Made by a program: the position numbers and the translations under genes. From Intoshia linei (taxonomy: Eukaryota > Orthonectida > Rhopaluridae): DNA of 39,730 nt. How positions within the stretch are numbered: position 1 is the first letter of the stretch; the number at the start of each line of letters is the position of its first letter. The stretch covers positions 1 to 39,730 of the forward strand of contig LWCA01000213.1 in the NCBI GenBank assembly GCA_001642005.1, in the 5' to 3' direction. Positions 31,397 through 39,730 of the stretch are shown here, piece after piece. Under the pieces are notes generated by a model, which saw only the letters and a list, made by a program, of their open reading frames with translations, did no database searches and was not told the DNA's origin.

Positions 31397-33779
31397 ATGA
31401 ATGTACTCTTCACAATAGCATCAATATACTATTTACGTGTAAGTTTATGCCAAGAAACAACTATCGAACCAATAAATACAACCGAAAAGTTTATCAACCA
31501 AACTAATTTTTTGAATAATTCAACTGATATAACTAATAAAATTACAAATAAGCCATTTTCTAATATAACGGATTTGAATAAAAATGGAAAGACACTTAAT
31601 ACCATAAAACTATTAAAAGTTTTTAATGAAACAAATTCAAGTAAAGATGTTGATAAACTAAATTACACTGTATTATACTCTTATTTAGTCAAAACAGGTA
31701 ATAGCTCACATTAAAAATGGTAATATGACAATTTTAGACGTATATTTAAAAGATAATGAAAAAATTATAAAAAAAAACAATAGTATATACTTAAACGTTC
31801 AAAATAAACTGATTGATGTATATATGGAAGCATTTGCTAGGCAAGATCAATTTAAAAGTTTAAAGGGAAATTACACAGACCTTAATATTTTCGTAATTTT
31901 AAAATTGTTAATGAGTGGATTATTTATCTTTTTTAGATAACGAATGTCACTATCACTAATGCTACAAAAACATCAATAATATTTTTTTATTCTGTTTTAC
32001 ATCAGAATATATCATATTCCGTTGACGATTTGATCAATGTCATGTCCATGATAACTATACAGGAAATGGTTTTGATGATGAAGCGTTTAATAAAATTAAA
32101 AATTGAAGGTAGGATAATGATGAGATTTTTCCAAAAATTCAAGGATTCTTAAGTTTAGCGTCAATTTAAATTTTTTAATAATTTTTTAGTTATTATTATA
32201 TTTCCATTATAATCGTAAAAAAATTATTATTTTCCTTAAACATATTAGTGGAATGATATTAACATTGAACCATATCCATAAATAGTCTCAAAAGCTTAAA
32301 TAGGGGTAGGGATTAAAATGAATTTTAGAAATATAAAAAAAGTTAAATGTAAAATTTAAAATTTAGCTGTTCATACTCCAGATACAACTAATTATGGAGT
32401 ATTAGCTGTAATTGTTATATTCTCCATTATAGGAGTTTTAATATTGGCTTGGTTTATTTGGTAATTATTATTATATACAATTTTTTCCTCAAAATATCAA
32501 TTAGAGCCCATCAAGTACCGAAATTCTCCTATTATTTCGCCGTCAAGTTAAAATTTTTTATTAGCCAAGTTGAGGGCAGTTTATTTTTTCTATCTATTTT
32601 CGATACATTAATAATACATAGATGTCAACGATGAACAATTAGTACCAATGCAAAAAATCAGTTTAAATTAAAATTTTTATATTGGTCCACCGTAACCTTT
32701 ACATAACTCTAATCCCAATACAATATTAATACTTTTATATTATAAATTTAGCTGCATTTCGGTTAGAACAATTCGATGTATAAAAAACCAAAATCTAATT
32801 ATTAATGATTATATTCGAATAAAACGAATACAAGTAACTTTTCAAATTTTATACGAAAGGTCTGTAATTTACACCTATATATCTACAAACCTATTCAAAT
32901 TTTTTTTTAAAATTACGATGTAAACAATTCTGTTTTAAAATGTCGCAAATTGACGTATTGACGGATAAAGTTATTTATTTAGTATGTTAATAATTTTGAA
33001 TAATCTATAACTATTCCCACCAAACTTTTCGACATGGGACGAATAAATTAGAAAAAAATCTGGGAAAATAAAAATTGCTTCCTCTATTGACTAATACATA
33101 TTCATTAACTAATACATCCGTTTCCAAAATTTTTTTTCAGTCTTACCTTGCTAAAAATTAGTAAAAAATTTAATTTAATTTCGGATTAATTTTTGTTTTT
33201 TTTTAATAGAAGTGGAAAGGTTGACTCTTTAGGAGTGAATTATAAGGTAGAACACCTAACAGTGAAAAAATATCGTTATGATGCTACAAACGTTTTTTAA
33301 TGGTGGTATCATTATGATACAACTATACAAATATAAATAAATACTAAATAAAAATACTATATAATTTTAGTATGATTTCATATTTTTATCGTTTTTAAAT
33401 CCCCCTTAAAAGTTTGGTTTAAAAAATAATTCCTAAAAACCCCCTCTTAAAGTTTGATTCAAAAAAAATTACTAAAACCCAAAATTAAACTAAAATATAA
33501 ATGAAGTTTTACACATTTTACGACTTATCCATGAATTGTATACATTTTACGACTTGCCCATAGAATGTGTACATTTCACAGTTTTACACATTCTATACGA
33601 CATATACATCATATGCAGTAGTTGGAAATTTTAAAATTTCAAATGTTACGACACGCATGGTGTTAATATAATAAATATTATTTTTTAAAATTAGTTACTA
33701 TTTTTATGAATTTTAGAGACAAAGTTGTGCTATTAATACCATACCTATTGAAATTTTACCTGAAATGAAAGGTAACTGA
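31397..33779 (+). CDS. Glycosylation-rich single-pass membrane protein, SEA-like region
   Basis: Seven exons join in frame to 309 residues: 31397-31697, 31738-31892, 31937-32108, 32367-32460, 32752-32859, 33210-33246 and 33717-33779. The first two introns are only 40 and 44 nt. The protein starts with a signal peptide (MNVLFTIASIYYLRVSLC), followed by a Thr/Asn-rich region with many N-x-S/T sites (INTTEK, INQTNF, SNITDL, FNETNSS, LNYTVL). A folded segment follows (GNYTDLNIFITNVTITNATK, TSIIFFYSVLHQNISYSVDDL) whose strand-helix order resembles SEA domains, then one TM helix (GVLAVIVIFSIIGVLILAWF). The cytoplasmic part is basic (RTIRCIKNQN; IKRIQVTFQILYERSGKVD) and ends EMKGN. The early exons and TM exon are well supported; the last three are less so. 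Exon 7 could instead splice at 33772 to 33953-33990, which is also in phase. SEA assignment is inference; the GSVVV cleavage motif is not present. Confidence 0.65.
33395..33550. repeat. Dispersed CCCCCTTGAAAGT repeat, copy B
   Basis: Matches 27805-27960 in order: CCCCCTTAAAAGTTTGGTT, CTTAAAGTTTGATTCAAAAA, CCAAAATTAAACTAAAATAT and TTTTACACATTTTA. It lies in the last intron of the SEA-like gene. Confidence 0.7.
33512..33610. repeat. Short imperfect tandem repeat
   Basis: Units of roughly 35-40 bases contain TACACATTTTACGACTTATC, TACATTTTACGACTTGCC and TACACATTCTATACGAC. It directly follows the dispersed repeat. Confidence 0.5.
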
Positions 33780-34655
33780 ATTTAACTATGAATATGAGCT
33801 ATGGTAGTCAGATCATCTTCATTTAATAATAGATTCAAAATTGTTAAGTGTCTTTATTCATCTCTGATCAATGGCATAAACGCTTAATATGATATCTGCT
33901 TAATTTGTACTACAATTGTAATACGAATGATTATTCTTACACTTTTTTACAGATTTTCACATTTTACAAAATATTTCAATATTTAAGCATGTATTTATAA
34001 AAACACTGCTACAAGGCTCTCATATATTATTTGTTTGTAAAAGATTACAATATTATATTATTGTATTTACATATTTATATTACATTTTATTATTATATAT
34101 TTATTATGTACATTAGGGTGTCACAAATTTAAAAAATTTTGATCTTTTGATAAACCAATCTATGACAGGTTGTCAATAAAGTTAGATATAAACATAATCC
34201 CACGAAAAATAGGCTTAGAAATTGGGTTTTTTAAATTCTACTGATGTTAATTTTTATATAAACGGTAAGACACAGATACATTCAAATTTACAAGTAAAGG
34301 TATTTCGATGTAAGGGATTATTTAAAATACCTTTAAATATTATATTTTCAATAATTATTGTTTATTAATTATAATTAATTGCAAATTATAACACATAAAG
34401 ACGAATAAAAAGTCATTTATCAAATAAAAAATTCAAAAGTATTTATTATTGGTTAAGTGACGCAGGATATTTTTATCATATATACAATTTATACACTATG
34501 TGTTCCCTATATGTGCATATTTCTCCATATCAATCAGAATACCATGGATATTTTTCTTAGTAGTAATACAGTTATATAATAATATTATATATTAGTATTA
34601 TAATTAAGCTTTTATTTCATTTTAACAAATAAAAAAGTAAATAATACAACAAAAA
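33780..34655. other. Non-coding, nothing firm
   Basis: Holds a possible extra exon (33953-33990) of the upstream gene and a Helitron-like fragment near 34190-34280 (AAATTGGGTTTTTTAAATTC, GTAAGACACAGATAC). Otherwise nothing was recognised. Confidence 0.35.
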
Positions 34656-34979
34656 ATGAAAAAAATCAGATGTCTAAATGAAGAAATTAAAAATTGGATG
34701 CGAGTCTTCTTTCGTGGTAAAAGTTTTTTGTTAGTGTTAGTGTTAGTTAAAGTTAAGTGTTCTTGGTCAAAACTTCACAACTTGTGATGTAAAGTGTTAA
34801 ATTTCAAAAGACCCAATATATAGATATTATTGATTGTAATTACATGATAAAATAATACATAATGATTATTTTATTGATATTATGTTTAATTTATTAAAGT
34901 AGATATAGTAATAAAAAAGAATACAGGAAGTTATTTGAAAAATAAAATGTCTAAAATAAAACAAAAAAAAATTGAAAAA
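34656..34979 (+). CDS. Doubtful Lys-rich gene, two exons
   Basis: ATG at 34656 opens MKKIRCLNEEIKNWMRVFFR to a GTAAAA donor at 34717. After GTAG at 34899-34902 the phase-compatible frame continues DIVIKKNTGSYLKNKMSKIK to a GTAAAT donor at 34980. A third A-rich exon might follow at 35021. The phases fit and the first exon looks protein-like, but the second part is A-rich low complexity that stays open easily. No homologue was recognised and the 3' end is unknown. Confidence 0.2.
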
Positions 34980-35370
34980 GTAAATATTTTTATAGACATT
35001 TAATTAAATTTCAAAAAAAGAAAATGTTAAGAAAAAAATTGAAAAGAAAAAAAAAATGGTAATATTTTTTATAATGTGAATCTCGTCATAATAATCTGGA
35101 TAAAATGATAATACAGTGTATGTTAGTTTTACTGGATTTCCCGTAAAAAATTATATATTTATTCTAAAGTTTATAGTAGCTACATTTTTAAACGATTTCT
35201 TAATTGTTATATTAATTGTGTACTGTAATAGAAATGTATTTGAATATGACAATGATGTTATCATTATCTAATGGCGCACTAGTTACTAAAAATTAATTTT
35301 TAAACAAATATTAATTTAAATTTTGATCAAGTATATTTGATTTTAAATAATGATGCTATATTCTATAGAA

Positions 35371-35664
35371 CAGTGGTTCTCAACCTTTTTTATAATTCTT
35401 CTCCTTTTCAAATTTTTTTTAAATTCATCCATTAATGTTTACTTCATATATGACCTACTTTTAACTTATAATATATGTCGTAATTTTGTGTATATCTGTA
35501 AATTATCTATATTACTGTCACTAATCTTATATTTTACTTTTTATGAATCAATATTTCGATAATAATGGAAATTAGACTACACCAGTGGCCACCAAACTAC
35601 GACCCACCAATTACAACTCTATTAAAAAATATATCGATGATATCTTACAAACTGAGAACCATTG
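35371..35664. mobile_element. hAT MITE with 8-bp target duplication
   Basis: The left end CAGTGGTTCTCAACCTTTTT is the classic hAT end. The right end ACTGAGAACCATTG is its complement with one change. Flanks are CTATAGAA (35363-35370) and CTATAGAC (35665-35672), a 7 of 8 match, as expected for a hAT target duplication. 294 bp, non-coding; the open frame across its left half is coincidental. Confidence 0.88.
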
Positions 35665-37193
35665 CTATAGACTCTATACTATAAAACAGAGATGCCCAAT
35701 CCGTCCATCGCAAAAATTAGAATTAATTTTTTATGTTAATAATAATCGTTATTAAAATGATATCTATGTTAATATTGATATATATATAATTATTAATTAA
35801 TATTAATTATTTTTAAAATTTGTACACATTTCCATAAATGCGATGTAATTTGTTTAAATCGTTATCTAATAAATACATTAGTCCACTATTTCTTAAACTA
35901 GGTTTTCCGATAATTTTCAAATATACTGCAAAAGTGCTTGGAATTATTTCAAATTTAAATTTTTTATGTTTTCGACGATCACACTAAAAATATTTAAATA
36001 AACATTTTTATTGGATTCCGCAAAACGATTTTTTTAAAATAGATTCCCAAAATTTTTGCACTATGGACCACTTGTTACACAAAAAAATTCCTTTAATCCT
36101 GAACACTTTATTAACATAATATTTTTATTATATATTTCTCCTTAAATCGAAAATTTTACATTAATTTTGACGATAGCTTTAATGGTGTAATTAAAAAAAT
36201 TATTAATTTCAAACATACTTATGGCGAACTATTCAGTGCTTAATCTACTGTATATGAGATCCTTTTTTACTGAGGGATCTCGACGAAATTTCTTTTAAAA
36301 TGGAGGTTTTAATTTACTAAATTGAGCATTAAAAAAATTCTTGAATATAGACTAATGTGAGTGTTAAATTTAAAATTTCAACTCAAGAGTCTTAGAAATG
36401 TGGATAGAAATGGTTATATGACATTATTATAATTCGTTTATAAAATTTTATAAGGGGCCGTCTTTCATTGTTGAATGGCGACAAGCTTGCAAGACAAGTC
36501 GAATCTATTTTTATTTAAAATTGGTTGTTTTCACAACCGTAAAAATGTATTTAATACGTCATTATAGAATTCCCCCGCACGGAATAATTTAGTAAAAGGC
36601 GAAATTGTTACGCGATTATTGCGGTGAAATTAGACTTAATTTTTATTTTTTAAAAACGCTTATATTAGATATTTTTCATTTTTATTTATTGTTTTAAATT
36701 TTTTATAATTTATGAGCAAGGTGGGTCGAATTTAGAAACGCTATAAAATTAAAGTGAATTATTAATATTTATAATAAAATTAGGTATAAAACCATGCCAT
36801 TATTTCAAAAAAAATATATCAAAATATTTAACATAAATTAACATAATATTGTCAACTTTATTGGTTCAATAGCTTACTTAGACTAAGTAATATATATATA
36901 CTAAGTCTTAGTGTGTCCACATTTTATAAGTACAAAATAAATACTTTTCGAGATGTCTTAGAAACAAAAATAACATTAATATTGGAATTAAAAGTACTAA
37001 CAATTTAAGATTTTCAATAATTTATGTTAACAATTTAAATATAAAATGTAAATGTTAATTTTATTCATATTCATCATTGGAAATTATTTTTTTACATATT
37101 CCACTAAAATTTTCCAAATGTTTGTCAATTTCGTTATACATTATTTACAATCAATAAAACTCTTTTTACAATTTAATAATTATATTTATTTTA
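35665..37193. other. Non-coding region with hAT-like relic
   Basis: 35878-36075 matches the left part of the relic at 2630-2838 (TCCACTATTTCTTAAACTAG, GGTTTTCCGATAATTTTCAA, AAAGTGCTTGGAATTATTTC). 36450-36620 is less A+T-rich (GGGGCCGTCTTTCATTG; CCCCCGCACGGAAT) but shows no ends or exon. Nothing else was recognised. Confidence 0.4.
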
Positions 37194-37887
37194 TCCTAAC
37201 TTATATAAAATGCGACGCAATTTTTGTTTGTGTGTCTGTCTGTGTGTGTTACTTTTTTGAAATAACTAGCACTCTTAGATTTTTTAAAGAACACATTTCA
37301 ATTACAGTTTTTTCTGGGGCGTATAATAAAATAAATTTTAACCTCTCAATTTCACATCTTAAGGGTCAAAAACCCCTGTTGTCCTTCTTTTTGAAAATTA
37401 AACGAGTTGGCGAATTTAAAAAAGTTATATCTTCAGGGCAAAATCACAAATTACCCTTCCTTTTTTTTGAAAAAAGCCCTAAAATTACAATAAATTTACA
37501 GGTGGTAGAGTTGTATCATGTTAACACACATATAAAATTTCAATCCGAATAAGTGACGACTTCACAGTCAAAAAAGCATTTTAGTATTCATATATTTTTT
37601 TTCCGAAATATTTTATTAAAGCAAAAAATGTCAAATAATTAACGGTCCGAAAATTAAAAAATAGGATTATTCTGATAGAGCTTATTCCAGTTGACATAAA
37701 TACCAAATTTTAACCCCAGAAATCTACGCATTCCCGGTGAAAAATAATTTTTAATATATTATCAACCAATATTTTTCAAATATTTTGATTAAAATCAAAA
37801 ATTGATAATGTATGAATATGTATTGAATAAATGTGCCCTCGGCAAAGCTAGGTGCTGTTTGTACGTAGTACAAAACAGCCAAGCTAG
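37194..37887 (+). mobile_element. Complete-looking non-autonomous Helitron
   Basis: The 694-bp element has the Helitron hallmarks: it lies between A (37193) and T (37888), starts TC (TCCTAACTTATATAAAATGC), ends CTAG (37884-37887), and carries a 3' hairpin (GCTGTTTGTAC, loop GTA, GTACAAAACAGC) four bases before the end. There is no target duplication. It lacks Rep/helicase coding; the 166-codon frame crossing it (37052-37552) starts outside the element and is not a gene. Related copies are at 5991-6950 and, inverted, at 11845-12185, with degenerate fragments in several integrin introns. Confidence 0.82.
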
Positions 37888-38283
37888 TATATATATATAT
37901 AATTAAAATTTTAATTTTTTTTGAGTATAATTAAAAAATAATTAATTTTTATTGAGCATAATTAAAAAATATTTAATTTTTATTAATTAATAAATTAAAA
38001 GTGATCAAAATTAAACGATATAAAGTGTGTATTGAATATATATTTGGTTAAACTTCACTTTATTAAGAAAGTTTTAAAATTAAAAGTAAAATATTGACTA
38101 AAATTATCTATGGTATTCACTGTAGTATCTCTATACATACCATTTTGTTAAAGTTATAGAGATACTGATTATCACTTGATAACTCAAGAATCTTTAAATA
38201 ATATAAATATTAATTGTAAATGTTAATTGTATTTTAGCTTAATTAAATAAATAATTATCATATTTATTACAAGATTATTTAAC
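37888..38283. other. Spacer between Helitron and retrotransposon frame
   Basis: It is extremely A+T-rich. A perfect 12-bp inverted repeat, AGTATCTCTATA (38124-38135) and TATAGAGATACT (38155-38166), lies here. No LTR edge, primer-binding site or gag was recognised. Confidence 0.4.
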
Positions 38284-39730
38284 ATGAAGAATTCGAATAC
38301 GAGAATAGAGAATAATTCAACTTTATCAATTTGGAGAATAAATGCAGAGAAAATCGATTTGAGTTGCGAATTACGTGAACCTATTACTATAACGTACAAT
38401 ACTGAAAAGTTCAGCACCGACATATTAATTGATACTGGCTCATCGGTTAATTTAATCAATAGTGAAAATTTATAAAAATTTTCCTTAATTCCAAAACTAT
38501 ACGTCATTAATTAAATTATTAGCGGCAAATGGAACAGTAATAAATCATTTGGGTATAATAGAATTTAAAATTAATAATGCAGTAATTAAATTTTTTATTG
38601 CCAAATGTAAATCAAATATACTAGGTCTTAGAGATAGTTTAAAATTGAAATTTATATGTCTTCCGGTTAATATTATTAATCCTGATGAAAGTTCAACGGA
38701 TGATAAAATAAACTATGTTAATTCGAAATCTTTAAAATAACTCAAGTTTATAAAAATATTTTCAACTCAAAACTTGGTACTATTAAAAATAGTCAACACA
38801 AAATTGAATTAATTGGCGATCATAAAGTCACCAAATGTCCAATATACCCAGTACCTCTCAACCTTCAAATGAGGCAGAACAAATGTTAAAAGATATGATG
38901 AAAGACGGAATAATAGAGAGATGCCCAGGTTCGAGTTATCGTTCTCCTTTTATGTTAATTAAAAAATCAAATGGTATATACAGATTTGTAGTAGACTATC
39001 GTAAACTCAATGGAATTACCAAACCTAATTCTTATTCTACTCCAAATATTAAATTATGTCTATTAAAACTGGCTAGAAAAAAATTATTCACAACTCTAGA
39101 CTTATCATCTGGGTTTTGGCAAATTGCAGTAAATCCAGCAGATAGGCACAAAACAGCATTTGGAACACAATTTGGGAAACATTTATACTAATTTAAAAAA
39201 ATGCCATTTGGCCTAGTTAATCCACCAATGACATATCAAAAGATTATGGATGATTTATTAGGAGATTTGAATAACGTGACCATATATATGGATGATATTA
39301 TCATAACTTCCCCGGACAAAGAAACCCACGAAACTGATTTGGAAAAAGTTTTTCATCGACTCTCGGATGGTGGTGTTCATTTACAACTTAATAAATGTAA
39401 TTTTAATAGTTGTAAATTAAAAATACTTGGAAAAATTATAGATGAGAATGGAATTCGAACTGATCCGGATAAAATCAAAGTTATCAATAAATTAAAAACC
39501 CCAAGCAATCTTAAGCAATTGCGAAGTTTTCTTGGATTTTGTGGTTATCATAGATCATTCATTCGAAACTATGCAGAATTGTGTATCCCATTAACTCGTT
39601 TAACTCAAAAAAAAGTTAAATTGGGGTGGTCAAATGAATGCGAAATAGCTGTGAATAAATTAAAGAATGAACTTATTAATTCATCAACAATGTATATACC
39701 TAATTCTGACGACGAATTTATCCTTGAAAC
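38284..39730 (+). pseudogene. Ty3/gypsy-type pol, broken and cut by the window end
   Basis: The order is retropepsin, reverse transcriptase, start of RNase H. The protease active site is ILIDTGSSVNLIN near 38430, followed after a stop at 38473 and a frame change by AANGTVINHLG and NILGLRDSL (38549-38740). The RT starts after another frame shift near 38870 (DGIIERCPGSSYRSPF; YRFVVDYRKLNG; LFTTLDLSSGFWQI), meets an in-frame TAA at 39189, and resumes in the same frame with MPFGLVNPP and the catalytic YMDDIII. It then runs open through LRSFLGFCGYHRSFI to the RNase H entry (LGWSNECEIAVNKLK) at the window end. Two frame changes and two stops in pol mean it is defective. Only about 400 bases separate the protease from the upstream Helitron, so gag is missing or unrecognisable. 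Confidence 0.85.

Noticed and set aside
35350-35562. 70-codon plus-strand open frame
   Set aside because: It crosses the left end of the hAT MITE and has no gene-like features.
37052-37552. 166-codon plus-strand open frame
   Set aside because: It starts outside and runs into the Helitron, and its sequence is repeat-derived; related copies do not keep the frame.
38223-38507. 94-codon minus-strand open frame
   Set aside because: Antisense to the retropepsin frame, which carries the DTGS motif.
1-39730. CRISPR array, operon or bacterial gene organisation
   Set aside because: No regular spacer-repeat structure or ribosome-binding pattern; spliced animal genes dominate.

Overview
The window is very A+T-rich eukaryotic DNA, nuclear and animal in character. 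Genes are split by GT..AG introns with short TTTAG or ATTAG acceptors, AATAAA signals follow several stops, and the gene content is metazoan (integrin beta, class C GPCR, PDCD5). The standard code fits. Several introns are extremely short (29, 37, 40, 44 and 45 nt) while others are swollen to kilobases by transposons. That points to a short-intron invertebrate (flatworm-like lineages are one possibility), but the species cannot be fixed from this sequence.

Layout: 1-2310, two decayed Tc1-family transposases. 2943-7299 (+), a GPR158/GPR179-like class C GPCR in 11 exons, missing its 5' end. 7771-9187 (-), a complete five-exon PDCD5. 9902-11450 (-), a two-exon gene for an unrecognised 89-residue protein. 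13216-29448 (+), a complete 21-exon integrin beta subunit of about 670 residues, whose introns carry most of the repeats and a decayed local duplication. 30325-30708 (-), a single-exon lysine/asparagine-rich ORF. 31397-33779 (+), a secreted-start, glycosylation-rich, single-pass membrane protein with a SEA-like region. 34656-34979 (+), a doubtful lysine-rich gene. 37194-37887, an intact-looking non-autonomous Helitron. 38284 to the window end, a broken Ty3/gypsy pol cut by the window edge.

None of the spliced genes appears as a long ORF. They were assembled by joining exons with compatible phase and family-specific motifs. The GPCR (467 codons visible), PDCD5 (117 aa), the 89-aa protein, integrin beta (668 codons to the last donor) and the SEA-like protein (309 aa) all close without a frame conflict, which is the main internal check.

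The most notable biology is the integrin beta. It keeps MIDAS-type residues but has lost the adjacent Asp pair of the ADMIDAS, has a shortened specificity loop without its cysteine pair, and ends just after the membrane without an NPxY motif. The GPCR likewise stops six codons after TM7. Three distinct CAGTC-ended MITE families, a TTAA-flanked piggyBac-type MITE, a hAT MITE with a near-perfect 8-bp target duplication, a palindromic CCGTATTTTTCGG element, a 415-bp fold-back and a dispersed Helitron family make up most of the non-coding structure.
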